A stretch of DNA of 64,000 nt from Sinorhizobium medicae (GCF_007827695.1 NZ_VITA01000003.1:248001-312000), one strand, 5' to 3'; positions 28,163 to 38,060 are shown, counted from the stretch's first letter. The notes: generated by a model from the sequence alone, not told the origin. Numbers and translations: made by a program.

Positions 28163-29107
28163 CTATTCACGCGCGATCTTCTCGACGAAATAGCGCGGGA
28201 TCTGGTCGCGTTCGCGTCGGCGGTAGAACTCCACGCAAAAACCCACAAAGGCCTTGAATCGGCGGGAAACGTGCCGCCGCCGCGAATAGATAAGGTTGAT
28301 TGCCGTTTCGCGCGACCGCCATTCCGCAAGGACGGGCACCAAAAGCCCGCTCTGGCACTCCGTTTCGACGAAGAAGCCCGGGAGATAGGCGATGCCCTGT
28401 CCGGCGACGGCGAAATATTTGAGGGTCCAGTAGTCGTTCGCCGTCAGCGCGGCCGTGAGCAGGATTTCCGTCTCCGGTCCGCCCGGCCGAGAAAGGTACC
28501 AGGGCTGCAACCTCGTCGTGCTGCGAAAGATCAGGCCCCGGTGGCGCGCCAGTTCGGCTTCGCTTGCCGGTTGATCGTGCTGAGCCAGATAATCGGGGCT
28601 GGCATAGAGGCCGTAGGAAGCCGTTGCCAGCCGGCGGCTGACATAGTCGACGTCGGATGGCTCGCCCCAATGAAAGATACCGTCCAGCGCCATGTCGGAA
28701 ACGTCGGTGAACGGCTGGCGGGCGGAGAGGAACACGACGTCGAGGATGACCTGCGGATACTTCATCTGAAAGGCGTAAAGCAGTTCGGAGGTGACGGTGG
28801 TGCCGAACTCGCCCGTCGAGCCGACCCTGAGCGTTCCCGCCACCTCCTTGTGCATCTCGGCCATTGCGGTGGCCGCATCGTCGCAGCTCGTCCGAATCTT
28901 CCGCGCATGGCGCAGGAGTTCCGAGCCGGCATCGGTCAGGTGCAGCTGATGGCCCTCGCGCACGAACAGCTCGACACCGAATTGGTCTTCCAGTTGCCGG
29001 ATGCGGTGGCTAAGGGTCGACTTCGGCAGCCGATGCAGGCGCGATGCTGCCGAAATCGACCTTGCATCCGCCACTTTCACGAAACAATCGATTACTGAAA
29101 GGTCCAT
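28163..29107 (-). CDS. LysR-family regulator of the purine locus
   Basis: A 314-residue LysR protein. The N-terminal helix-turn-helix reads SISAASRLHRLPKSTLSHRI. The effector domain starts GTLRVGSTGEFGTTV. It is divergent from the adenine deaminase 1 gene with 116 bases between, so it most likely controls the deaminase-permease-deaminase unit. The C-terminus (FYRRRERDQIPRYF) is longer than usual. The effector is perhaps a purine; that is inference from context only. Confidence 0.9.
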   Translation of the reverse strand: MDLSVIDCFVKVADARSISAASRLHRLPKSTLSHRIRQLEDQFGVELFVREGHQLHLTDAGSELLRHARKIRTSCDDAATAMAEMHKEVAGTLRVGSTGEFGTTVTSELLYAFQMKYPQVILDVVFLSARQPFTDVSDMALDGIFHWGEPSDVDYVSRRLATASYGLYASPDYLAQHDQPASEAELARHRGLIFRSTTRLQPWYLSRPGGPETEILLTAALTANDYWTLKYFAVAGQGIAYLPGFFVETECQSGLLVPVLAEWRSRETAINLIYSRRRHVSRRFKAFVGFCVEFYRRRERDQIPRYFVEKIARE

Positions 29108-29198
29108 TCCGCCGCTTCCATTCGTGCAAGTTGTTGGACGATGCGTCCGATCCTAGACCTGTTTCGGCCAGTTGTTCAAACGAAAGCCGACTGAAATA

Positions 29199-29217
29199 CT
29201 CCCTTCCGACAAGGGAG
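29199..29217 (+). promoter_or_regulatory. Hairpin that covers the ribosome site of adenine deaminase 1
   Basis: Arms CTCCCTT (29199-29205) and AAGGGAG (29211-29217) are perfect complements with a five-base loop. The right arm contains most of the Shine-Dalgarno (GGGAGG, 29213-29218), six bases before the ATG at 29224. When folded, the site would be masked, so translation may be controlled here. Whether it is regulatory is untested. Confidence 0.55.
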
Positions 29218-29223
29218 GTCAGA

Positions 29224-31050
29224 ATGTCCGACATTCGAGAATTCATCCGCGCCGCTTCGGGCGGGGAGTCGAAGGCGACCGTGGCTGTTTGCGGCGGCCG
29301 GCTGGTCAATGTTGTTTCCGAAGAGATCTATCAGGCTGACGTCGCCATCTACCGCGATCGCATCGTCGCGGTCGGCGATATCAGCGAATATATCGGGCCG
29401 CAGACGGAGATCATCGACGTGACCGGCAGATATCTCACCCCGGGGATGATAGATGGCCATCTTCACGTCGAATGCTCGAAACTGTCGCTGACGAGCTTTG
29501 CCAAAGCCGTTCTGCCGCTAGGCACGACGTCGATCGTGTCCGGCCTCGACCAGATCATCGTCGTTGGCGGTCCGGACGCCGCACGTGAATTCCTGGATGA
29601 GGTCAGGCAGACGCCGCTCAAGGTATTTTGGGGTGCGCCGTGCAAGACGCCCTACACCATGCCCCGCTCCACCGTCGGCCACTATTTCGGCCCGAAGGAC
29701 CACCGTGACACGCATCATTGGCCGGAATGCGTCGGGATATGGGAGACCGTGCGAGAATTCATCCAGGAGGAGGACGACGACGTCCTGCAGGCCATAGAGA
29801 TCGGTCAGGCGAACCGCCTGCCTGTGCTCGGTTGCTGTCCGATGACCCGCGGCGCGCGCCTCAACGGATACATGCAGTCGGGCGTGCGTGCCGATCACGA
29901 GAGCTACACCCCCGAGGAAATGCTGGAGAAGCTGCGCGCGGGCATGCACGTAGTCGTGCGTGAATCCTCCATCTCTCACTTTTTGTCCGACAATCTGCGC
30001 ATCGTCACGGAGATGGGGGCAAAGGCGCTGCGCCGCATCAGCTTCTGCACGGACGATGTTGTAGCCAGCGACATTCTTTCCCGCGGACATCTCGACAATA
30101 TGGTCCGGATGGCGATCGCCATGGGAATTTCACCGATGGCGGCCGTCCAGATGGCGACGATCAACGGAGCGGAAGCACTGCGCATCGATCACAAGGTCGG
30201 TTCGATCTCTCCGGGACGCACCGCCGACATCCTGATTGTCAACGACTTGCGTGACTTCCGCATTGAGGCGGTCGTGGCAAACGGTACTCTGGCTGCGCGC
30301 GACGGGCGCATGACGGTGGAACTGGTGCCGCCGCAGCGCAGCGCCGGCCTGCTGCGGTCCGTCAAGGCTGCGCCAGTCGCGGCCGCAGAGATCGCCGTGC
30401 CCTTCACCGGCACGACGCCCTTCGCCGAGGTGCTCGCGATCGCGGTGACGCCGGAGAAGGTCTTCGTGCGTACCCGCCGGGACGTGACCCTGCCGGTCGT
30501 CGATGGGAAGATCCTCGCCGACGCGGGCCAGAACGTGCAATACGTGACGGTGGTCGAGCGCCATGGCAAGACGCGGAACCGACCCGTCGCCTTCGTGTCG
30601 GGCTTCAACCTGAAATCCGGCGCCATCGCCAGCTCCACGGCCCCGGACGACAACAACATCATTTGCATCGGTGCCGATCCCCAGGACATGGCGATCGCCA
30701 TCAACCACCTCATCGCCAATAATGGGGGTCAGGTCGTGGTCGACGACGGCGAGGTCGTCGAATTCCTGCACTTGCCGATCGGCGGCATCGTGTCCGACAT
30801 CGATCCCGCGGAGATGGCGGCGTTCGAATTGCGCCTGGACGAGGCGGCCCGCAGGCTCGGCTGCGATCTGCCCTGGCCGTTCATGTACATGTTCGTGCTG
30901 CAGATCACCGCCATCCCGGATTATGCCATGACCGATCTCGGGGTCGTCGATTGCGTCAATCTGCGGATCATTTCGCCGCTGGACCCGGATGGGCCTGCCA
31001 AGGCGACGACGCTTGCGGCGGAGCAGGAGAACCGTCAAGCGATTCGATGA
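29224..31050 (+). CDS. Divergent adenine-deaminase-family amidohydrolase (paralogue 1)
   Basis: A 608-residue amidohydrolase of the adenine deaminase (Ade) family by overall alignment with paralogue 2. HLHVE (residues 79-83, first metal site) and CTDD are kept. Two family motifs are lost: the DPHEIANVLG block is replaced around residues 106-110 by SGLDQ, and HDSHN near the C-terminal domain is replaced by PDDNN. The usual ESS after HxH reads ECS. It probably deaminates or hydrolyses a related but different heterocycle. It is first in a unit with the NCS2 permease and paralogue 2. Confidence 0.85.
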   Translation: MSDIREFIRAASGGESKATVAVCGGRLVNVVSEEIYQADVAIYRDRIVAVGDISEYIGPQTEIIDVTGRYLTPGMIDGHLHVECSKLSLTSFAKAVLPLGTTSIVSGLDQIIVVGGPDAAREFLDEVRQTPLKVFWGAPCKTPYTMPRSTVGHYFGPKDHRDTHHWPECVGIWETVREFIQEEDDDVLQAIEIGQANRLPVLGCCPMTRGARLNGYMQSGVRADHESYTPEEMLEKLRAGMHVVVRESSISHFLSDNLRIVTEMGAKALRRISFCTDDVVASDILSRGHLDNMVRMAIAMGISPMAAVQMATINGAEALRIDHKVGSISPGRTADILIVNDLRDFRIEAVVANGTLAARDGRMTVELVPPQRSAGLLRSVKAAPVAAAEIAVPFTGTTPFAEVLAIAVTPEKVFVRTRRDVTLPVVDGKILADAGQNVQYVTVVERHGKTRNRPVAFVSGFNLKSGAIASSTAPDDNNIICIGADPQDMAIAINHLIANNGGQVVVDDGEVVEFLHLPIGGIVSDIDPAEMAAFELRLDEAARRLGCDLPWPFMYMFVLQITAIPDYAMTDLGVVDCVNLRIISPLDPDGPAKATTLAAEQENRQAIR

Positions 31051-31073
31051 TGTTCAATAAGGGGAGGAACACT

Positions 31074-32474
31074 ATGAACTATCAGTCGAAAGTCGCGGGA
31101 GATCCCGCCAGGCCGGAGAAACGCGGGCTCGGCGGTGCCATCGACCGCCTGTTTGAGGTCACCCGCAGCGGATCGACGATCCGCACGGAGATCATCGCCG
31201 CCCTGACGACGTTTCTGGCGGCGTCCTATGTCATCGTGGTCAATCCCGCAATCCTGCAGAATGCGGGCATCCCCTTTTCCGCAGGGGTCACGGCCACCGT
31301 CCTGGTCAGCTTTATCGGCAGCTGCGCTATGGGGCTTTATGCGCGCAGTCCCATTCTCGTCGCGCCCGGAATGGGCATAAACGCGCTTTTTGCCTACACG
31401 ATGGTGATGGGAGCGAACGTGCCGCTGGAAATCGCTCTCGGCTGCGTGTTCTGGGCCGGCGTGCTCTTCACCATTCTCGCCATGCTCAACCTGCGCACGG
31501 CCGTCATCGAGGCGATCCCGAAGGACCTGCGCTACGGAATTGCTTGCGGCATCGGCCTGTTCATTGCGCTGATCGGTCTGGAGAACGCCAAGTTCATCGT
31601 CGCCAGCCCGGATACGATCGTCGCCCTGACCCAGTTCACGCCGGTTACGCTCACCTTCGTCGCCGGCTTCATCATCACGGCTGCGCTGGTCGTGCGCCGC
31701 ATACCGGGCGCGATGATGGCGGGCATGATCATCACCACCGTGCTTGCGATCCCGATCGGTCGCCTGTGGGGAGACGGCAGCGCCTTTGCGGGTGGCGCGC
31801 CGGATGTCCACACGCTCGTCAACTGGAGCGGGCTGTTTGCCGCGCCCGATTTCAGCTTTGTCGGCCGGGTCGACCTTCTCGGTGCCCTTCAGGTCGCCTA
31901 TGCGCCGTTCATCTTCGTCTTTCTCTTCACCAATTTCGTTGAGGCGCTGTCGACATTCCTCGGGCTCGCGGAGGCGGCCAACCTGAAGGACGAGAGCGGG
32001 ATGCCACGCAACATCAAGGAATCGATGCATGTCGATGCCGTAGCAGCGCTGATTTCCGCCCCGCTCGGCACCAGCCCGGCAACGGTCTACCTGGAATCGG
32101 GCGCCGGCATCGCGCAGGGTGGGCGGACGGGCCTCGTCGCCTTCGTTGCCGGGCTCCTGTTCCTGCCGTTCCTGTTCCTTTCGCCGCTCCTTTCGCTGGT
32201 GCCGGCGATTGCCACGGCGCCCGTGCTCATCCTCACCGGCCTCTTCATGTCGGAGCCGATGGGAAGGATCAACTGGGCGGACATGGAGGACGCCATCCCG
32301 GCCTTCCTCGCAATCGTGCTCATTCCGCTGACGTTTTCGATTACGCTCGGCCTGTCGCTTGCCATCATCGCCTTCGTCGTGATGAAGCTGGCGCTCGGAA
32401 AGATTTCCGAGATCAGGCCCGTCATGTGGTTCGTCGCCGTGCTTGCCGCGATGCTGGTGATGCAGGTTCAATGA
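31074..32474 (+). CDS. NCS2-family purine permease (AzgA/PbuG type)
   Basis: A 466-residue inner-membrane protein with about 13 hydrophobic helices. Typical AzgA-like features are seen: GSTIRTEIIAALTTFLAASY at the start, the VAPGMGINALFAYT motif after helix 3, and LGTSPATVYLESGAGIAQGG in the second half. These transporters bring in adenine, hypoxanthine or guanine with protons. Start 31074 is backed by AAGGGGAGG upstream. It lies 23 bases after the deaminase 1 gene and supplies the substrate of the two deaminases. Confidence 0.93.
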   Translation: MNYQSKVAGDPARPEKRGLGGAIDRLFEVTRSGSTIRTEIIAALTTFLAASYVIVVNPAILQNAGIPFSAGVTATVLVSFIGSCAMGLYARSPILVAPGMGINALFAYTMVMGANVPLEIALGCVFWAGVLFTILAMLNLRTAVIEAIPKDLRYGIACGIGLFIALIGLENAKFIVASPDTIVALTQFTPVTLTFVAGFIITAALVVRRIPGAMMAGMIITTVLAIPIGRLWGDGSAFAGGAPDVHTLVNWSGLFAAPDFSFVGRVDLLGALQVAYAPFIFVFLFTNFVEALSTFLGLAEAANLKDESGMPRNIKESMHVDAVAALISAPLGTSPATVYLESGAGIAQGGRTGLVAFVAGLLFLPFLFLSPLLSLVPAIATAPVLILTGLFMSEPMGRINWADMEDAIPAFLAIVLIPLTFSITLGLSLAIIAFVVMKLALGKISEIRPVMWFVAVLAAMLVMQVQ

Positions 32475-32546
32475 TCTCCTCCGGTGGCGTCGCGGTGCGG
32501 CGCCGCCGGTTCGTATAGGTACTTGGATTGGGAAGGATCGGCAGAA

Positions 32547-34334
32547 ATGCTGCAGCCATGGTCTGAAATCGCGCCACGCCTCGTAGATGTCGCGATGGGG
32601 CGGAAGCAAGCGGATTTGGTCGTCCGCAACGGCAGGTGGGTGAACGTCTATTCCGGGGAGATCGTCCCGGGCACCGATGTCGCGATCGTCGCGGGCCGCT
32701 TCGCCTATGTCGGTCCCGATGCCGGCCACACGATCGGGGAGGGGACCAGGATCGTGGATGCGGCCGGCCGCTACCTCCTACCCGGTCTCTGCGACGGTCA
32801 CATGCATGTCGAGAGCGGGCTGGTGACGGTCAGCGAGTTCGCCCGCGCCGTCATTCCGCACGGCACGACGACCATGTTCGTAGACCCTCACGAAATCGCC
32901 AACGTGCTCGGCATGCCCGGCGTGAAGCTGATGAACGACGAGGCGCAGAGCCTGCCCGTCAACATCTTCGTGCAGGTCCCGAGCTGCGTACCGAGCGCGC
33001 CTGGCCTGGAGAATGCCGGCGCGACGCTGAGCGCCGTGGACGTGCGCGAAGCCCTTGCCTGGCCCAACATCATCGGGCTTGGCGAGATGATGAACTTCCC
33101 GGGGGTCGCTGGGAACGATCCCAAAATGGTTGCGGAAATCGCCGCAACGCAGGCCGCAGGCCTGACGGTCGGCGGACACTATGCCTCTCCGGACCTTGGC
33201 CGGGCCTTCCATGCCTATGCCGCCGGCGGCCCGGCAGACGACCACGAGGGAACCACCGTCGACGACGCGATCGCGCGCGTTCGGCAGGGCATGCGGGCCA
33301 TGCTTCGCCTTGGTTCGGCCTGGTTCGACGTGGCGGCACAGGTCAAGGCGATCACCGAACGGGGCATCGATCCACGTAATTTCGTGCTCTGCACGGATGA
33401 CAGCCACTCCGGCACGCTGGTCAATGACGGCCACATGAACCGGGTCGTTCGCCACGCTATCGCCCGGGGCCTGAAGCCGATCACCGCGATCCAGATGGCG
33501 ACCCTCAACACCGCGCAGCACTTCGGCCTGGAGAGGGAGCTGGGCTCGATCGCCCCCGGCCGCCGCGCCGATCTTATCGTTACCACCGATCTGACCGCCT
33601 TGCCCATCGAGATGGTGTTCGGGCGAGGCCGGCTGCTGGCGGAGAAGGGGGTGCTGGTTGCCGACATTCCCGCCTATGACTATCCGGCGAGTGCGAAAAA
33701 CACGGTGAAACTCGGCAAGAGGCTTGCCGCAACCGACTTCGATTTTTCCGCGGCCGGAGGGTCGGACGTCGAGGTGCGGGTGATAGGCGTCGTCGAAAAC
33801 CAGGCCCCGACCAAAGCCTTGCAGCGCCGGCTGCCGGTGGAAAGCGGCGTAGTGCAGATGGACCGCGCCGGCGACGTCTGCCAGATCGCGCTGGTCGAGC
33901 GCCATCGGGCGACCGGCGGCGTGGTCAACGCCTTCGTTTCCGGATTCGGTTACGACACCGATTGCGCCATGGCCTCGACGGTTGCCCATGACAGCCACCA
34001 CATGATCATCGTCGGCACGAACAAGGCCGACATGGCGCAGGCCGCCAACCGGCTGCAGGAGGTAGGCGGTGGCATCGTGCTTATTGCCGGCGGGCGAGAG
34101 CTCGCTCTCGTCGAACTGCCGATCGCCGGCCTCATGTCGGACGAGCGCGCCGAAGTCGTGGCGGAAAAGGCCAGTCGCCTCGTGGAAGCCATGCGCGCCT
34201 GCGGCTGCAAACTCAACAATGCCTATATGCAGCATTCTTTGCTGGCCTTGGCGGTGATTCCGGAACTGCGTATTTCCGACATCGGCCTCATCGACGTGAC
34301 GCGCTTCGAAAAGACCGAGGTCATCCTTCGTTAG
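32547..34334 (+). CDS. ade: Adenine deaminase (canonical, paralogue 2)
   Basis: A 595-residue enzyme with the full set of family motifs: HMHVES (residues 85-90), HGTTTMFVDPHEIANVLG (with D113-x-H115-E116), GLGEMMNFPG, CTDDSH and VAHDSHH in the C-terminal domain. It hydrolyses adenine to hypoxanthine and ammonia using a two-metal site, feeding purine salvage or use of adenine as a nitrogen source. It follows the permease by 72 bases. A GGAAGG site precedes the ATG. Confidence 0.93.
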   Translation: MLQPWSEIAPRLVDVAMGRKQADLVVRNGRWVNVYSGEIVPGTDVAIVAGRFAYVGPDAGHTIGEGTRIVDAAGRYLLPGLCDGHMHVESGLVTVSEFARAVIPHGTTTMFVDPHEIANVLGMPGVKLMNDEAQSLPVNIFVQVPSCVPSAPGLENAGATLSAVDVREALAWPNIIGLGEMMNFPGVAGNDPKMVAEIAATQAAGLTVGGHYASPDLGRAFHAYAAGGPADDHEGTTVDDAIARVRQGMRAMLRLGSAWFDVAAQVKAITERGIDPRNFVLCTDDSHSGTLVNDGHMNRVVRHAIARGLKPITAIQMATLNTAQHFGLERELGSIAPGRRADLIVTTDLTALPIEMVFGRGRLLAEKGVLVADIPAYDYPASAKNTVKLGKRLAATDFDFSAAGGSDVEVRVIGVVENQAPTKALQRRLPVESGVVQMDRAGDVCQIALVERHRATGGVVNAFVSGFGYDTDCAMASTVAHDSHHMIIVGTNKADMAQAANRLQEVGGGIVLIAGGRELALVELPIAGLMSDERAEVVAEKASRLVEAMRACGCKLNNAYMQHSLLALAVIPELRISDIGLIDVTRFEKTEVILR

Positions 34335-34625
34335 GGCGATCGCTTCCGTTGGGGCGGGGCCACTATTCTCAGGCTGCTCGGCATGGGCCGCTCCACGTCT
34401 GATGCTGTTTGAGCGGGTGGTGCAGGTCATTCGCCGCACTTTCAATCGTTAAGCTGGCACGACCCCCGTCTTTATGGGGATGACAAGTCGAAGGTTCCAA
34501 TTTCAATATTGGTGAGGGTAAGGGGCTGACAGGCAGGCGCACGCGACGCGTGTGGGTTGGAAAATTGGCAGCTGCAGAACGGTACAGCCGTGAATGCGCA
34601 CTATCGTCAGAGAGGGAACCTTACG

Positions 34626-37600
34626 ATGCCGAACCCTAGCCAGATCAGCGACAATTGGTGGATCAACGATCAGACGCCGGATAATCCTTATGGAAAGAGC
34701 GAGGATTACGAGTCCTTTCTCGACTATCTTGGCGCACTACCCCGCAGCCTGACGCCGGAAATGGCTGCGGGAACGCTGAGGATCAACGTTTACGAGCTCA
34801 ACGATCACCCGGAATACAAGGCGGCTGCGATCGGCGCCCTGCAGATGTGGGCGTCTGTCACCCCCCTGAAATTCGAGGTCGTCGACGACACGCCGTTCGA
34901 CAGCTCAACGGACTGGATGGAGGTCGTCAGCCCCGAACTCGGTGAAGAGGACGACGGCAGCGCCTATTCGAGCAATCGTTATGTCAGCATCGGCCAGCGT
35001 TTCCACGACACCGAACCCAACAAGACGGATATCGGCGGTTATGTCTTCGATTCCTTCATCCATGAATTCGGCCATGAATTCGGGCTGAACCATCCGGGGC
35101 TCTACAATTACAGCGGTCCCGGCGGCGTGCAGATCAACTATCTGAACAATGCGACCTGGACCTATGATCGCCAGCAATACAGCGTGATGTCCTATTTCGA
35201 CGGAATCGATGTCGGGGAAACCAGCCGCTGGTCTGCCTCCACGCCGCTCATGGCCGACATCGAGGCCGTCATCCGCCGCTTTTTCTCGACCGTCGACGAG
35301 AATGGAGTGCGGACCTATCAGCATATCGAGCTCAACACGGGAGACAATGTCTACGGCTTCGGGAGCACGCAGTACGGCTACCAGCTGACCTCCTCGGGCA
35401 TGCAGCATGACATCGGCTTTGCGATCCATGACACGGGTGGGGCCGACACGATCGACTTCTCCGGCTCGACTGCGGGTACCATTCTCGACTTGCGTGCCGG
35501 ACAGTTCTCCAGCGTCAATGGGCACAGCAACAACGTGTCGATCTTCGCCGGACACAATGCGGATGAGACCGACTATTACATTGAAAACGGCATCGGCAGC
35601 AGGTTTGACGACATCCTGATCGGCAATGACGGCGCCAACACGCTGGATGGCCGCGGCGGCGGCGACCGCATGGCAGGCAACGGCGGTGACGACACATATT
35701 TCGTCGATTCAATTGACGATATCGTTCGTGAGGAGGCCAACGGCGGCAACGACACGGTCATCCTCCTGTCCAGGCACCTGAAAATCAGGAAAATCGTCAA
35801 TGTCGAAAACATCATCTATGCCGACGAGACGACGACGCAGCCTGGCGGTGGCGCCGAGACCCCGCCCAGCGCCGGCGATAACACGATGACCAGCATCATC
35901 TTCGGCGGTAGCGGAAATGACATTCTCGACGGCGGCGCCGGTGACGACACGATCTTTGGCCAGGGAGGCGACGACCTGATCATAGGCGGCCGCGACTCGC
36001 TCGCCAGCCGCGACATCAACAATACGATCGACGTCGAAGACCTCGAAGACCAGACCGAGAGCGACGACGGGAACGATACGCTCTACGGCGGCGGTGGCAA
36101 CGACACCATCCTTGGCGGGCAGGGCAACGACATTCTCGACGGCGGCGCCGGAGACGATACGCTGAGCGGTCAGGACGGCATAGATATATTCAGGGGTGGC
36201 GAGGGCACCGATACCGTCGATTTCAGCAAGGAGAGCCCGTTCCAGCTGCTCGTCAACCTTGCCACGAATGTCGCCAGCGGCGGAACCGCCTCGGGCGACA
36301 CTTTCTACAGCATCGAGAACCTGATCGGTTCCGACGATCGCATCGACCGGTTCATCGGCACATCCGCCGCAAACCACTTCTGGGGGCAGGGCGGCGGCGA
36401 TTATTTCAATGGCGGCGGCGGCAACGACACCCTGGACGGCGGCAATGACGGCGACATCCTTTATGGCGAAGCCGGCAACGACACGATCATCGGTGGCGCC
36501 GGCCAAGACTATCTGGACGGTGGTTCCGGTGTCGACACGGTCGTCTACGCGGGCAGCCCCGATGGTGTGACGATCGATCTTGCCGAGGGCACGGCCAGCG
36601 GTGGCGACGGTGACGGTCCGGTGCAAATCGTCGGTCGGGGCGCGGTTATCCGGCACGATATTCTCGCCGGCTTTGAAAATGCCGTCGGTTCGTCATTTGA
36701 CGACCATCTCATCGGCAATGCCCTGGCCAACGAGCTTTCCGGCGGCGCCGGCGACGACAGATTGACCGGTGGAGGCGGCGCCGACAGATTGAACGGCGGC
36801 GCCGGCAGCGATACGGCAGACTACGCCGACGCGACGAGCGGCGTCAGACTGAGCCTCGCTGGACGCAAATCCGGCGGAGATACATATGTCTCCATCGAAA
36901 ATCTTGCCGGTTCGGGATTCAATGACCGGCTGACCGGCGACGGTGCCGCCAACGTGTTGACCGGCCAGGGCGGAAACGACACGATCGACGGCGGCCGCGG
37001 CGATGACACGCTGCTCGGCGATTTCGCCTATCAGGGCGACGCGCCCCCACGCCCGGGAATGGGAACCGGCTACGCCACGCTGGGACCGGACGCGACCAAC
37101 AATTCGATAGCGGCCGCGTTCGACATCTCCGACAACTTCTCCTTGACCAGCGATCCCGATATCTTCGATTCGACCACGACCCTTCATACGACCGTCAACG
37201 CCACCGGAAATGGCCAAGGCGGATATTATAAAATCGATCTGGCGGCCGGTACGGTCATTACGATCGACATTGACGGCATTGCCGATCCTGATGTCCATGA
37301 CAGTTGGGTCAGGCTGCTCGACAGCGCCGGCAACATCGTTGCGCAGAACGATGACGGCGGCGGCGACCCCGGTTCTACCAGCAACCGGGATTCAAGCCTC
37401 GTATTCGTGGCTCAGGAGACCGGAACCTATTACATATTGGAAGGCAGCTGGTCACCGACGGCGCCGGGCGATGGCTGGGCGGAGGCCGTGCCGGCAGGCT
37501 CGACATATGAGTTGAACGTATCGGTCGAGTTTCCCCCTGCGCCGGCCCAGCCGGGCGTTTCCGGCTCTGACACTCTCATTGGCTGCCGAGGCAGCGATCT

Positions 37601-37964
37601 GCTGGATGGCGGCCTGGGGGCGGACACGCTTATCGGCGGAGCGGGGGAAGATACGTTCCGCTTCTCGACGGCGCTTGGGAACGGCAATGTCGACGGTATC
37701 AGGGACTTCGATGTCATCGACGATACGATCCTGCTGGACAACCTCATCTTCGAGAGCGTGGGTGGCGACGGCGCTCTCGCCCTTGGCGCATTTTTCGGGA
37801 GCGCGGGCGGCCTCGCCCATGATGCCGACGACCGCATCATCTACGATACCGATAGCGGCGTCCTGTCCTATGACGCCGATGGCGCCGGCGAGATCGCGGC
37901 AATTCAGTATGCGCAGCTGAGCACAAATCTGAAGCTATCGGCGGCCGACTTCATTATTATTTAG
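34626..37964 (+). CDS. Secreted RTX metalloprotease (serralysin-like) with a PPC-type domain
   Basis: A 1112-residue protein. Residues about 1-240 form an M10-type metalloprotease: zinc motif HEFGHEFGLNH (His146, Glu147, His150, His156) and Met-turn SVMSYF. A long run of GGxGxDxLx calcium-binding nonapeptides follows in several blocks. Near residues 830-970 a pre-peptidase C-terminal (PPC)-like beta domain interrupts them (GYYKIDLAAGTVITIDIDG, ESGTYYILE-like strand). A last RTX block and a hydrophobic C-terminus (ADFIII) fit type I secretion. There is no N-terminal signal peptide. The start is chosen for AGGGAAC upstream; 23 extra residues are open before it. No type I exporter is next to it. 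Confidence 0.9.
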   Translation: MPNPSQISDNWWINDQTPDNPYGKSEDYESFLDYLGALPRSLTPEMAAGTLRINVYELNDHPEYKAAAIGALQMWASVTPLKFEVVDDTPFDSSTDWMEVVSPELGEEDDGSAYSSNRYVSIGQRFHDTEPNKTDIGGYVFDSFIHEFGHEFGLNHPGLYNYSGPGGVQINYLNNATWTYDRQQYSVMSYFDGIDVGETSRWSASTPLMADIEAVIRRFFSTVDENGVRTYQHIELNTGDNVYGFGSTQYGYQLTSSGMQHDIGFAIHDTGGADTIDFSGSTAGTILDLRAGQFSSVNGHSNNVSIFAGHNADETDYYIENGIGSRFDDILIGNDGANTLDGRGGGDRMAGNGGDDTYFVDSIDDIVREEANGGNDTVILLSRHLKIRKIVNVENIIYADETTTQPGGGAETPPSAGDNTMTSIIFGGSGNDILDGGAGDDTIFGQGGDDLIIGGRDSLASRDINNTIDVEDLEDQTESDDGNDTLYGGGGNDTILGGQGNDILDGGAGDDTLSGQDGIDIFRGGEGTDTVDFSKESPFQLLVNLATNVASGGTASGDTFYSIENLIGSDDRIDRFIGTSAANHFWGQGGGDYFNGGGGNDTLDGGNDGDILYGEAGNDTIIGGAGQDYLDGGSGVDTVVYAGSPDGVTIDLAEGTASGGDGDGPVQIVGRGAVIRHDILAGFENAVGSSFDDHLIGNALANELSGGAGDDRLTGGGGADRLNGGAGSDTADYADATSGVRLSLAGRKSGGDTYVSIENLAGSGFNDRLTGDGAANVLTGQGGNDTIDGGRGDDTLLGDFAYQGDAPPRPGMGTGYATLGPDATNNSIAAAFDISDNFSLTSDPDIFDSTTTLHTTVNATGNGQGGYYKIDLAAGTVITIDIDGIADPDVHDSWVRLLDSAGNIVAQNDDGGGDPGSTSNRDSSLVFVAQETGTYYILEGSWSPTAPGDGWAEAVPAGSTYELNVSVEFPPAPAQPGVSGSDTLIGCRGSDLLDGGLGADTLIGGAGEDTFRFSTALGNGNVDGIRDFDVIDDTILLDNLIFESVGGDGALALGAFFGSAGGLAHDADDRIIYDTDSGVLSYDADGAGEIAAIQYAQLSTNLKLSAADFIII

Positions 37965-37971
37965 ATCGATA

Positions 37972-38003
37972 GCGAATGGGGCGCCTTCAGGCGCCCCATT
38001 CGC
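37972..38003 (+). terminator. Strong hairpin terminator after the RTX protease
   Basis: A 14-base perfect stem, GCGAATGGGGCGCC (37972-37985) with GGCGCCCCATTCGC (37990-38003), closed by a four-base TTCA loop. It lies seven bases after the protease stop. No T-run follows. Confidence 0.8.
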
Positions 38004-38060
38004 AGCGCAGTGCGTGTTTCCAGAAGCATGAAGGATTCCGCAGGCCATGGAAAATGTGCG

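Noticed and set aside
29108-29223. Purine riboswitch before the adenine deaminase operon
   Set aside because: No three-way junction with the conserved purine aptamer loops is seen; only a simple hairpin over the ribosome site.
31035-32729. Long open reading frame (564 codons) opposite the NCS2 permease gene
   Set aside because: It runs antisense to a clear membrane protein gene, has a composition rich in Arg/His/Asp typical of a shadow frame in GC-rich DNA, no ribosome site and no family likeness.
32778-34445. Long open reading frame (555 codons) opposite adenine deaminase 2
   Set aside because: Same reason: antisense shadow of a well-supported gene, with biased composition and no start signal.
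35572-37860. Repeated glycine/aspartate-coding sequence that could look like a repeat array
   Set aside because: The repeats are in-frame RTX nonapeptide codons of a protease, not a CRISPR or intergenic repeat array.
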